From positions 100,802-164,801 of the forward strand of contig NZ_PZJM01000015.1 of NCBI RefSeq assembly GCF_003206045.1: a stretch of DNA of 64,000 nucleotides, written 5' to 3'. The position numbers and the translations under genes are program-made. This document shows positions 19,136-27,596 of this stretch, piece after piece. The notes under the pieces are model-generated. The model searched no databases. It was not told where the DNA came from and saw only the letters and a list, made by a program, of their open reading frames with translations. How positions within the stretch are numbered: the first letter of the stretch is position 1; every line of letters starts with the position of its first letter. The stretch is from Salinicola lusitanus. GTDB taxonomy: Bacteria > Pseudomonadota > Gammaproteobacteria > Pseudomonadales > Halomonadaceae.

Positions 19136-20281
19136 ATGAAAAAGACGCTCTTAGCGACTGCTATTGCTGGTGCCCTGGGCGCCTCCGCCGCTGCCCAGGC
19201 AGCGACTGTCTACAACCAGGACGGCACGCAGCTCGACATCTACGGCAACATCCAGATCGCCTACAAGTCCATCGAGACTGGTAGCTATGAAGGTGGTCGC
19301 ATCACTGGCGCCGACTCCGAAGACGAGCTGTTCGACAACGGCTCGACCGTCGGTTTCTCCGGTCAGCATATCATCAACCCGGGCCTGACCGGTTACTTCA
19401 AGGCCGAGTTCGAGCACAATGCCGACGAAGAGAAGATCGGCAACGGTCTTGGCAACGGCGACCAGGCCTACCTGGGTCTGAAAGGCAACTTCGGTGACGC
19501 ACGCCTGGGTTCCTGGGATCCGCTGATCGACGACTGGGTCCAGGATCCGATCTCCAACAACGAATACTTCGACAACACCGACTCCACTCGTGATCTGGGC
19601 GGCCTCTACGGTTACAACACCGCAGAGAATGTCGATCGTGAAGGCGACAAGTTCCAGTACATGTCTCCGGTCTGGGCTGGCCTGCAGTTCGCCATCGGTA
19701 CGCAGTACAAAGGCGATGCTGAAGATGACTTCGACGTTGCTGGTTACACCAACAACAACGGCTCGAACGCCTCCTTCTTCGGTGGTCTGAAGTACGCCGT
19801 TGGCGCGTTCTCCGTCGCGGCTGTCTACGATGACCTGAACAACTACAAGCTGCAGAACGACGCTACTGGCGAGTATTCCGAAGCCAAGGCGTACGGCTTG
19901 ACTGCTCAGTACACCATCGACACCCTGCGTCTGGCAGCCAAGGTCGAAAACACCGACATGAAGGTCGACGGCGAAGACGGCGACATCATGCGTTACGCTA
20001 TCGGCGCTCGCTACGGCTACGCGCTGTCCGACAACTTCGCTGGTGACCTCTACGGTTCTTACCAGTACGTCGATGCCGACAAAGAAGTTGCTCTGGCCAC
20101 CAACCGCGGTGCGATCAACTCCAGCGGCGACTACGCTGGCGATGATCACTTCAACGAGTTCATCCTCGGCGCGACTTACAACATCTCTCCGGCGATGTAC
20201 ACCTTCGTCGAAGGCGCGATGTACGGTCGTAGCCACGATGTCGGCGACGGTGTTGCCGTCGGTGCTGTCTACAGCTTCTAA
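19136..20281 (+). CDS. General outer-membrane porin (Gram-negative porin family)
   Basis: The 381-residue product is a trimeric-type beta-barrel porin. It has a classical signal peptide (MKKTLLATAIAGALG..., cleavage after AQA near residue 22), an N-terminal LDIYGNIQIAYKS strand, alternating beta-strand patterns and a terminal aromatic residue (VGAVYSF) as used by the Bam complex. It is very acidic in its loops, as expected for a halophile surface protein. Codon choice looks biased to a small set (AAG, GAC, AAC, CTG), consistent with high expression. It appears monocistronic, with a strong terminator at 20333-20364. Closest functional parallels are OmpC/OprF-independent general diffusion porins; specificity is unknown. 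Confidence 0.9.
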   Translation: MKKTLLATAIAGALGASAAAQAATVYNQDGTQLDIYGNIQIAYKSIETGSYEGGRITGADSEDELFDNGSTVGFSGQHIINPGLTGYFKAEFEHNADEEKIGNGLGNGDQAYLGLKGNFGDARLGSWDPLIDDWVQDPISNNEYFDNTDSTRDLGGLYGYNTAENVDREGDKFQYMSPVWAGLQFAIGTQYKGDAEDDFDVAGYTNNNGSNASFFGGLKYAVGAFSVAAVYDDLNNYKLQNDATGEYSEAKAYGLTAQYTIDTLRLAAKVENTDMKVDGEDGDIMRYAIGARYGYALSDNFAGDLYGSYQYVDADKEVALATNRGAINSSGDYAGDDHFNEFILGATYNISPAMYTFVEGAMYGRSHDVGDGVAVGAVYSF

Positions 20282-20332
20282 GCTGACCCCGATGTGTGCG
20301 GTGACCGTCTGACGTCGCTGCGCTATCGAACG

Positions 20333-20364
20333 AAGCCGGCCCCTCCTGGGGGCCGGCTTTTTTT
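20333..20364 (+). terminator. Strong Rho-independent terminator of the porin gene
   Basis: AAGCCGGCCCC and GGGGCCGGCTT form an 11-bp GC-rich stem with a 5-nt loop, continuing into a run of seven T residues. It sits 52 bp after the porin stop. Confidence 0.95.
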
Positions 20365-20610
20365 ATGCTCGATCGCGACGGGCCGCGAGCGCCGCCTATC
20401 CGGTCGGCGAGCGCCATTCACCGCTTTCCGCTACCGGTTCTCCTTCGTCTAGATGTCATTAGGATGACAGGCTGGTAATCTCTTGTTGAGTGGACGTTCA
20501 AAAACCATCGAGCGTCACGCCGTCGTAACAGGTCTGTCGTATAACAACGTTTTCCACGCCTCTTCATGACGAAGCCGGGAAGTGGATCGACAAACAACAG
20601 GAGACCTTCG
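20365..20610 (+). other. Gap before the polyamine-binding protein gene
   Basis: No gene or RNA is evident. This segment should contain the promoter of the binding-protein gene; a TATAAC hexamer near 20539 is a possible -10 box but has no good -35 partner. AGGAG sits about 8 nt before the ATG at 20611. Confidence 0.3.
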
Positions 20611-21723
20611 ATGACCCTTTCCCGTCGTCGTTTCTTGCAGGGTGCCGCGGCTGTCGGCGCCGCCGCTTCGGTACCGTTCTACATCAATCGTGCCGTGGCC
20701 CAGGATCAGGTTCTGCGCATCTACGCCTGGGCCGGTTACTTCACCGACGAGATGCTGTCGGATTTCACCGCCAAGACCGGTATCAAGGCGACCTTCACGC
20801 CTTATGGCACTAACGATGAACTGATGAACTCGCTGCGGGCCACCGACGGCTCTGGCTTCGACGTCATCATGCCGACGGTGGATCGGGTGCCCGGTTATCT
20901 GGATTATCAGTTGATCCAGCCGCTGGATACGTCGCGTATTCACTGGGACGGCTGCCTGGATACCGCCATGAAGGGGTCGGAAGTCGGTGGCGTGATCGAT
21001 GACAAGCGCTACTTCGCGCCTTCCGACTGGGGCACCGAGGCGATCGCCTATAACACCCGCTATACCGACATCGACCGTTCCAAGCTCAGCTACGGAGATC
21101 TCTGGAATCCCGACATCGGCGAGGGGGTCACGGTCCGTGCGCACTCGGCGCTGATCGGCATCGGCCTGTGGCTCGAATCCCAGGGCAAGCTGCCGCGCCC
21201 GTTGCTGGATTCGTTCAAGACCGAAGAGGCGATGCGCGCCAACTTCGACGTCATCCTGGCCGAAGCCGTCAAGCACAAGGACATGGTGATCCAGTTCTGG
21301 TCCACCGAGAACGAGGCCCAGGGCGCGTTCCGCACCAATGGCGCCCTGATTGGCCAGACCTGGGACAGCACCGCGTTTCGACTCCAGGGCGAGGGCGAGC
21401 CCATCGCCTATGGGGCGCCCAAGGAAGGGGCGCTTGCCTGGATGGAAGGTTTCGTCATTCCCCAGAACGCGCAAAATGTCGACGCAGTCTACGAACTGAT
21501 CAACTGGTATTACACTCCGGAAGCGGGGGCGATGTTCGTCAAGTCCACGGGCTACAACTCGACCGCCGTCGGCGCCGAGGAGCTGTTGCCGGAAGCGACG
21601 CGTCAATTCTTCAAGGATTCCTACACGCAACAGGATCTGGACAACCTGTGGTGGTGGCCGGTGCAGGACCCCTGGTACGTCGCGTTGCGTAACGAGTATC
21701 AGGATCGATACCTGTCGGCGTGA
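20611..21723 (+). CDS. Polyamine ABC transporter substrate-binding protein (PotD/PotF family), Tat signal
   Basis: The 370-residue product is a periplasmic spermidine/putrescine-type binding protein. The N-terminus LSRRRFLQGAAAVG is a twin-arginine signal, so it is probably exported folded. The mature part starts near QDQVLRIYAWAGYFTDE, where PotD/PotF proteins read LNVYNW or similar, and contains FDVIMPTVDRV and the Trp-rich C-terminus WWWPVQDPW. The ATG at 20611 follows CAGGAGA; an in-frame ATG at 20566 would bury the Tat motif. The ATPase and permease genes lie downstream on the same strand but are separated by 473 bp holding a hairpin and nested repeat elements. Confidence 0.87.
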   Translation: MTLSRRRFLQGAAAVGAAASVPFYINRAVAQDQVLRIYAWAGYFTDEMLSDFTAKTGIKATFTPYGTNDELMNSLRATDGSGFDVIMPTVDRVPGYLDYQLIQPLDTSRIHWDGCLDTAMKGSEVGGVIDDKRYFAPSDWGTEAIAYNTRYTDIDRSKLSYGDLWNPDIGEGVTVRAHSALIGIGLWLESQGKLPRPLLDSFKTEEAMRANFDVILAEAVKHKDMVIQFWSTENEAQGAFRTNGALIGQTWDSTAFRLQGEGEPIAYGAPKEGALAWMEGFVIPQNAQNVDAVYELINWYYTPEAGAMFVKSTGYNSTAVGAEELLPEATRQFFKDSYTQQDLDNLWWWPVQDPWYVALRNEYQDRYLSA

Positions 21724-21734
21724 GCGTCGTTTTT

Positions 21735-21768
21735 GGCAAGCCCCGTGCTGGCGGGCACGGGGCTTGCC
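21735..21768 (+). terminator. Strong hairpin after the polyamine-binding protein gene
   Basis: A perfect 14-bp stem, GGCAAGCCCCGTGC with GCACGGGGCTTGCC, has a 6-nt loop and starts 11 bp after the stop. It lacks a T tract on its 3' side, so it may act as an mRNA-stabilising hairpin that keeps the binding-protein message more abundant than the membrane genes, rather than as a full terminator. Confidence 0.5.
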
Positions 21769-21808
21769 GCAATTCGGCGGTTTCCCGGCTCGGTTATTAC
21801 GCCAAGCT

Positions 21809-22180
21809 CTGTCTGAAAAGTCGACGAGCGACAGCCAGGGCTAGGCGCTGTCTGAAAAGTCGACGAGCAAAGGCCAGACAAGGCAAAAATCGATGAAAGA
21901 GCGCAGTTTACGCGGTGTAAATGAGCATCTTGAGCCGATTTTTAACGCCGTATGGGCGAGCGCAGGCAGTTTTCAGACAGTGCCTAGGCCCGTTCCCGAC
22001 GTGCCAACGCACTACCCACATCCCTGTGGGTCGCACGGCAGAAATCGGCGAAAAACGGACCGCGCCGACGTCCCGGTCTACACGGGATGAATGGGCATTT
22101 TGACGGGATCGCCGAGCTCGGGCTTGCGCACCAGCCGATTTTCAACGCCGTGTGGTTGAGCGCAGGCATTTTTCAGACAA
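21809..22180 (+). mobile_element. Older, interrupted MITE-like element (outer copy)
   Basis: The left end CTGTCTGAAAA (21809-21819) and the right end TTTTCAGACAA (22170-22180) are inverted repeats with one mismatch. The first 21 bp are identical to 21848-21868, and the last 47 bp (22134-22180) match 21934-21980 at 41 positions, so this is a second, diverged copy of the same family. A younger copy (21841-21987) sits inside it. No transposase is encoded, so it is non-autonomous. Confidence 0.7.
21841..21987 (+). mobile_element. MITE-like element inserted in the outer copy, with CTAG flanks
   Basis: This 147-bp unit has 18-bp ends, CTAGGCGCTGTCTGAAAA and TTTTCAGACAGTGCCTAG, that are inverted repeats with one mismatch. 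The outermost CTAG on each side is itself palindromic and may be a 4-bp target-site duplication, leaving 14-bp terminal repeats. The interior contains a second inverted pair, AAAAATCG / CGATTTTT. It codes for nothing and is probably mobilised in trans; a CTAG target would suit an IS5-like transposase, but that is inference. Confidence 0.75.
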
Positions 22181-22196
22181 TGGGTAAGAGGACGTC

Positions 22197-23333
22197 ATGG
22201 ACGGTCGCGTAAACTTGAGCCAAGTCGCGATGCGATTCGGCGATTTCACGGCGATTCAGCCGACCTCCCTGGAGATAGCGTCGGGCGAATTCTTCAGTTT
22301 TCTTGGCCCTTCCGGCTGTGGCAAGACCACACTTCTGAACATGATCAGCGGATTCCTCACGCCCAGTGAAGGTTTGGTCGCCATTGGCGGTGTGGACATG
22401 ACGCGAGTGCCGGTCAACCGCCGGCCCACCGCAATGATCTTTCAGAATCTGGCGCTTTTTCCGCTGATGAGCGTCTATCGGAACATCGAATTCGGGCTGG
22501 AAGTCCGTGGCGTCGATCGCAAGAAGCGCCGGGAAAAAGCTGACGAATTGCTGGACCTGGTGGCACTGGGCGGTAGTGGTGACAAGCCGGTCGCGGAGCT
22601 GTCCGGAGGCCAGAAGCAGCGGATCGCGATCGCCCGTGCGCTGGCCGTGGAGCCCCGAGTGCTGCTGCTGGACGAACCGCTCTCCGCCCTGGATCTCAAG
22701 TTGCGCCAGCACATGCGCACCGAGCTCAAGGCGATTCAGCGCAAGACGGGCATCACCTTCATCTATATTACCCACGATCAGGGCGAGGCACTGACCATGT
22801 CCGATCGGGTTGCGGTGATGTGTGATGGCCGTATCCAGCAGGTCGCCGATCCGATGACACTGTACCGACAACCCCGGACCGATTTCGTGGCCGGCTTCGT
22901 GGGCGAGAACAATCGTTTTCCGGGGCGTGTCACGGCCGTGGATGGCGGGATGGTGACGTTGGATGCGGGGCTGCCCGCACCGTTGCGCGGAGCCGCCGCC
23001 TCGCCGCTCGAGCCCGGCGACGAGGCCACGCTCTATGTGCGGCCGGAGCAGTGGCGGGTCGGTAGCGCCAGCGATTCTTCGCTACCGTTCGGCGGCGTGA
23101 TCCAGGCGGAGCACTTCGAAGGCGCCTGGTTGACGCTCGAGATCGCGCTGGAGCAGGGGAGGACGGTACGGGCGCACGTGCCGCAGGCGCTGGAGAGCGA
23201 CGGCGTCGAATCTTCGTTCAAGGTGGGCAGCGCCTGCCGCCTGGATTACTCGCCGCGTGGGACCCTGGTCCTGCCGGGCGTCGAGCGCGGGCAGTCGGAT
23301 GAGGAGGGCGCCGATGTGGCGGCAACTGCATAA
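22197..23333 (+). CDS. potA: Polyamine ABC transporter ATP-binding protein
   Basis: The 378-residue cytoplasmic ATPase powers polyamine import. It has Walker [10 protein letters not shown] (about 37-45), the Q-loop MIFQNLALFP, the signature LSGGQKQRIAIARAL, Walker B VLLLDEPLSALD and the H-loop ITHDQ. A C-terminal TOBE-type domain (about 255-365) follows, as in PotA. AAGAGGA lies just before ATG 22197. The end overlaps the next permease gene by 20 bp. The start is only 16 bp beyond the right end of the outer MITE, so that element probably carries or disrupts its upstream region. Confidence 0.92.
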   Translation: MDGRVNLSQVAMRFGDFTAIQPTSLEIASGEFFSFLGPSGCGKTTLLNMISGFLTPSEGLVAIGGVDMTRVPVNRRPTAMIFQNLALFPLMSVYRNIEFGLEVRGVDRKKRREKADELLDLVALGGSGDKPVAELSGGQKQRIAIARALAVEPRVLLLDEPLSALDLKLRQHMRTELKAIQRKTGITFIYITHDQGEALTMSDRVAVMCDGRIQQVADPMTLYRQPRTDFVAGFVGENNRFPGRVTAVDGGMVTLDAGLPAPLRGAAASPLEPGDEATLYVRPEQWRVGSASDSSLPFGGVIQAEHFEGAWLTLEIALEQGRTVRAHVPQALESDGVESSFKVGSACRLDYSPRGTLVLPGVERGQSDEEGADVAATA

Positions 23334-24201
23334 CCGCTTCGGACTGCCATTGACCATGGCGATCGTCTCGCTGATGGGGATCTGGCTGATCGTGATGGTG
23401 CTGCTGCCACAGTGGCAGATGATCGATTACTCGTTTCATCCGGCGCTGCTGCCGGCCGAACGCGGCGGGGCTAAGGATGTCTGGTCGCTGACCAACTACG
23501 CCACCTTCTTCCGCAACGAGATCCATCTCGCGATCTTCTTCAAGACGATATGGTCCAGCGTCCTGGTGACCACACTGACCCTGATCGTCAGCTACCCGCT
23601 GGCCTACTATCTGGCCAAGGTGGCGACACCGGGTCAGGCGGCCCTCTGCCTGCTGCTGTTGATCATTCCGTTCTGGATCAACGAGATTCTGCGCACCTTT
23701 GCCTGGTACATCATCTTTGCGTTTCGGGGGCCGCTCAACGAACTGTTGCTGGCGGTGGGGCTGATCGATCGGCCGATCCGTTTTCTCAATGGCGACACTG
23801 GCGTCCTGGTCGGCATGGTCTATGCCTACATTCTGTTCATGGTCTTCCCGCTCTATAACGCCATCGAGAGCCTCGATACCAACCAGATTCGAGCCGCACG
23901 GGATCTCGGTGCCGGCTGGGGGCGCACTCACCGGCGTATCGTGATCCCTCACGCCAAGCCGGGGATCGCCACCGGATGCATCATGACGTTCATGCTGGCC
24001 GCGGGCAGTTACGCGGTACCGGCGCTGCTGGGGTCACCGGGGAGCCGCTGGTTCACGCAGATCATCTACAACTGGTTCTTCGAGGGTGGCGACTGGAACC
24101 AGGGGGCGGCCTATGCGTTCCTGCTGCTGGTGCTGTGCATCGTCTTCGTCACCGTCATCATGCGGATCTTCAAGGTCGGTCTCGGCGATATCGCCAAATA
24201 G
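23314..24201 (+). CDS. potB: Polyamine ABC transporter permease, PotB type
   Basis: A 295-residue inner-membrane permease with six predicted segments and the binding-protein-dependent EAA motif ARDLGAGWGRTHRRIVIPHAKPG (about 210). GAGGAGG at 23301-23307 lies 6 nt before ATG 23314, inside the end of potA, so the two are translationally coupled; upstream in-frame starts at 23257 and 23299 are less well placed. The order ATPase, PotB, PotC is the usual one. potC follows after 12 bp. Confidence 0.9.
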   Translation: MWRQLHNRFGLPLTMAIVSLMGIWLIVMVLLPQWQMIDYSFHPALLPAERGGAKDVWSLTNYATFFRNEIHLAIFFKTIWSSVLVTTLTLIVSYPLAYYLAKVATPGQAALCLLLLIIPFWINEILRTFAWYIIFAFRGPLNELLLAVGLIDRPIRFLNGDTGVLVGMVYAYILFMVFPLYNAIESLDTNQIRAARDLGAGWGRTHRRIVIPHAKPGIATGCIMTFMLAAGSYAVPALLGSPGSRWFTQIIYNWFFEGGDWNQGAAYAFLLLVLCIVFVTVIMRIFKVGLGDIAK

Positions 24202-24213
24202 GAACGGTACTGA

Positions 24214-25014
24214 ATGAGCTCTTCGCGATTCTTCTCCTGGGCGCTCAAGGCCTATCTGGCGATCTTCTTCGCCTACCTCTTCCTGCCGCTGTTGATCATG
24301 GCGGCTGCGACGTTCAACGAGAGCCGCTTCCCCACCGTCACACCCTGGACCGGAACGACCCTGCGCTGGTTCTCGGCCCTGTGGGCCGACGGGGGCATGT
24401 GGGATTCGTTGGCCAACAGCCTGCTGGTCGCCGTGGGGGTGCTGTGTCTGGCCCTGCCCATCGGCGTGGCCAGCGCACTGTTCCTGACCACGGTGGAGGG
24501 TCGTGGCAAGTCCTTCATCTATGCGCTTATCCTGTCGCCACTGCTGACGCCGGGCGTGATCATCGGTATCTCGACGCTGATCTTCTGGCGTGACTGGGGG
24601 GTGAATGGGGGCATCGCATTGACCATCATTGCCCAGAGCGCCTTCATCGCGGCTTATGTCATGCTGATGGTGGCGGCCAGGCTGCAGCGCTTCGATCGCA
24701 CGCTCGAGCGCGCGGCGATGGATCTCGGGGCCAGCCAGTGGCAGGTGTTCCGCCGCATCCTGCTGCCGTACCTCAGGCCGGCCATCCTGTCGGCGGCGGT
24801 CCTGGCATTTCTCCAGTCGCTGGAGAACTACAACACCACGCTCTTCGTGGCCGGCTACGACACCACGCTGACCGTCTACATCGCCTCCAAGGTGCGTACC
24901 GGCCTGACCCCGGCGGTCAATGCGCTGGCGCTGGTGATGATCCTGTTCACGGTGGGGCTGGCGGTAATCTACGAACTCAAGCGACGTCGCGAGGCCGCCA
25001 GGCGAATTGCCTGA
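24214..25014 (+). CDS. potC: Polyamine ABC transporter permease, PotC type
   Basis: A 266-residue permease with six membrane segments and an EAA loop (AAMDLGASQWQVFRRILLP, about 168-187). It begins 12 bp after potB and forms the heterodimeric channel with it. AGGAA precedes the ATG at 24214. The gene ends 24 bp before the converging end of plsB. The exact polyamine (putrescine or spermidine) is set by the binding protein and cannot be decided here. Confidence 0.9.
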   Translation: MSSSRFFSWALKAYLAIFFAYLFLPLLIMAAATFNESRFPTVTPWTGTTLRWFSALWADGGMWDSLANSLLVAVGVLCLALPIGVASALFLTTVEGRGKSFIYALILSPLLTPGVIIGISTLIFWRDWGVNGGIALTIIAQSAFIAAYVMLMVAARLQRFDRTLERAAMDLGASQWQVFRRILLPYLRPAILSAAVLAFLQSLENYNTTLFVAGYDTTLTVYIASKVRTGLTPAVNALALVMILFTVGLAVIYELKRRREAARRIA

Positions 25015-25038
25015 GGCGGCTCGCGCGGTGCAAGCCGC

Positions 25039-27468
25039 TTACTGTCGGGTCAATCTGACCAGTCGATGGCGCAGCTCCGGGTCGAACAGGGCCCGACTGC
25101 GCATCTGCGTTAGTCGCAACGACTCGTCGTAGAACAGTCTTTCGTTCTCGACGCGCAGCCAACCCTGCTGTTCGAGCGTCTCCAGCATGCCGCTGAAAAG
25201 TCGCTTATCGAAGAACTCCGGTGCGTTGAGCCCCGACAGCAGTGTCAGGCGCTCGGCCAACTGACGGCTGTGCTCCTCGAGCGCCTGGCGGGTCAATTCG
25301 CCGCTGGGGTAGCGCAACAGCGACGCCAGCAACAGGTAGGCGCGCTCCAGGGTGGGTTGCACCGGCTGCCCCAGCAGCCTCAGGTGCTCACTGGATTCGA
25401 GGTGACCGGGCTGTCGGCGCCAGCCGTTGTCGGTGACCTGCAGCAGGCCCTCCTCGGTCAGTACGGCGAGCGTGGCCTTCAGACGCTCGCGGGGATCGAC
25501 GGGGGGAGCGAAATAGAGCTCATTGGCCAGCAGCGGCCAGGCCGGCGACAGTAGCGCATCGAGATCGTCCAGCGTGAAGGCCGCGTTATTGCGAAAGGCG
25601 AACGCCACCAGCCCCAGGTGCATGAACAGGTGCAAGACGTTGTTGCGATACCAGGTCAAAAGCGTCGCTTGTTCCGGGCGGGCGGTGACCAGTTCGCCCA
25701 GGGCCTGTGGCTGTCGTGTCACGAAACCCAGACTCGCCACGTGCTCGATCCAGTCGGCCGGTTCGCCTGCCGGCAGTTGGCAGTGCCGGCTACCCGGCAG
25801 GCTGCGCTGCAGCCTGACCAGCAGGCCGATGTGATGGGCCAGAAGATCGGACTCGATGGTGTGATGGGGCGTCGCCAGCAGGGTCATGGCGACCAGCGAG
25901 ACGGCATTCAGGCTGGCAGCGTCGTTGATTCGCCGGGCCAGCGTTTTCCCCAGTAGCGGTACCGCGCGATTCAACCAAGCCGGACGCGCCGAAACCGAAT
26001 CGTCCTGCCAGTCCGGAACGGTCTCGTTCAGGAAGTCCGTCAGCGACAGCGGTTCGCCAACGCTGACGGTGACCCGGCCGTGGGGCTCGCGCAGATGCTT
26101 CAGCACGCGGAGCAGGTCGAGGGGCGACTCCTTCTTTTTCTGGCCGCCACGCAGCTCGCGGAGATAGCTGTTGCTCTCCAGGACCCGCTCGTAACCGACG
26201 TGGACCGGCACGAAGGCGACGTCCCGGATGGCGTCGCGAGCGAACGAGCGCAGCGTCATGGCCAGCATGCCGGGGCGGGGCGACAGCATTCTCCCGGTGC
26301 GCGAGCGGCCGCCTTCGATGAAATACTCCACCGGGTGACCGCGCGCGATCAGGCGGTGCAGGTATTCGTTGAAGACCGCGGCGTAGAGCCGGTTGTCCTT
26401 GAAACTCCGGCGCAGAAAGAAGGCGCCCCCACGGCGCAGCAGCGCGCCGATCACCGGCATGTCCAGATTGCGACCGGCGGCGATATGGGGCGGCATCAGC
26501 CCTTCCCGATAGAGCACGTAGGAGAGCAGCAGGTAATCGATATGACTGCGGTGGCAGGGGACGTAGATCAGTGTCCGCTCGCCGGCTATCGCCTTGACCG
26601 CGTCCAGTCCGTACACGTCGACGCCCTCGTAGAGCCGGTTCCACAGTCGCTTGAGCAACTCGTAGAGGAAGCGCATGACCGGATAGGACATGTTGGAAGC
26701 GATCTCGCGGGCGTAGCGCTCGGCCCGCCGCCGCTCTCGGGCCGGGGTGCTGCCGTCGGCCGTGACGGATTCCTGAATGGCCTCCCGCACCGGACGACTG
26801 TCGACCACCCCGCGCATCAGCGTCCGGTGGTGGGAGATATCCGGGCCCAGCACACGTGCGCGAATGCGCCTGAAGTGGACCCGCAGCACGCGGGCCACCT
26901 TGCGTTGGGTCAAGCTGACCTCAGGGTCGTCGATCAGCGGTCGCAGTCGGATCGGCTCGCCGAAGTGCGCTTCCAGATGGCGGCCGTTGACGATCACCGA
27001 CAGCAGGCGCCGGAGTCGCCCGCTCCAGGCCCAGTCGTCGGCGACCAGCATCTTCCAGAAGCCGAAATCCTTGCCCGGTGCGCGACTCCAGAAGACGCTC
27101 ACCGGCACCAGTTGCGCGTCCAGTGTGGTGTCGGCCTCGAGCGCATCCAGCAGATGCTGCAGGTGAGTCGAGTGCTGGCCCTGGATCGCGCCTCGGCTGC
27201 TTCGCAGACGGGGCAGCGCAAAGCAGCCGGGGAGCGAGACGTGGCCGAATTGATGCCTCTGGCTGGCATCGGGGAGATCGAGGTCACGGCACAGCCGGTC
27301 GATGGCGATCTCGTCGGTCAAGGCGGGGCGGGCAATCACGTAGAGCGTGGGGCACGTGGCGTCTAGCCGGAATGACTCCGGCTCGACCAGACGAAAGGCG
27401 AGCCAGCGATCGAGCAGACGGCTGGCCAGACGGTGCCACAGCCGTTGAAGTCCCATGGATGCCTGCAT
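25039..27468 (-). CDS. plsB: Glycerol-3-phosphate 1-O-acyltransferase
   Basis: PlsB acylates sn-glycerol-3-phosphate at position 1, starting membrane phospholipid synthesis at the inner membrane. With the ATG at 27468 the product has 809 residues (E. coli 807) and the catalytic HX4D motif (CHRSHID) starts at H306, the same position as in E. coli. The other acyltransferase blocks, GGAFFLRRSF, FIEGGRSRTGR and FVPVHVGYERV, follow in order. GGGGGA lies about 10 nt before this ATG; ATGs at 27477 and 27456 are alternatives, and the frame is open back to 27558. It diverges from a cardiolipin-synthase-like gene, a natural pairing of lipid genes. Confidence 0.95.
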   Translation of the reverse strand: MQASMGLQRLWHRLASRLLDRWLAFRLVEPESFRLDATCPTLYVIARPALTDEIAIDRLCRDLDLPDASQRHQFGHVSLPGCFALPRLRSSRGAIQGQHSTHLQHLLDALEADTTLDAQLVPVSVFWSRAPGKDFGFWKMLVADDWAWSGRLRRLLSVIVNGRHLEAHFGEPIRLRPLIDDPEVSLTQRKVARVLRVHFRRIRARVLGPDISHHRTLMRGVVDSRPVREAIQESVTADGSTPARERRRAERYAREIASNMSYPVMRFLYELLKRLWNRLYEGVDVYGLDAVKAIAGERTLIYVPCHRSHIDYLLLSYVLYREGLMPPHIAAGRNLDMPVIGALLRRGGAFFLRRSFKDNRLYAAVFNEYLHRLIARGHPVEYFIEGGRSRTGRMLSPRPGMLAMTLRSFARDAIRDVAFVPVHVGYERVLESNSYLRELRGGQKKKESPLDLLRVLKHLREPHGRVTVSVGEPLSLTDFLNETVPDWQDDSVSARPAWLNRAVPLLGKTLARRINDAASLNAVSLVAMTLLATPHHTIESDLLAHHIGLLVRLQRSLPGSRHCQLPAGEPADWIEHVASLGFVTRQPQALGELVTARPEQATLLTWYRNNVLHLFMHLGLVAFAFRNNAAFTLDDLDALLSPAWPLLANELYFAPPVDPRERLKATLAVLTEEGLLQVTDNGWRRQPGHLESSEHLRLLGQPVQPTLERAYLLLASLLRYPSGELTRQALEEHSRQLAERLTLLSGLNAPEFFDKRLFSGMLETLEQQGWLRVENERLFYDESLRLTQMRSRALFDPELRHRLVRLTRQ

Positions 27469-27596
27469 CGACGCCATTTCCCCCGCAAATCCACGAGTAT
27501 AGCGATATCGCCGCGGCGCAGCGACGACAGGATCGGCAGGCTTTCCCTGAAACGCCAAACGTGCGTCAATCGGCAGCGACCAGGGAGGCGCGGTTC

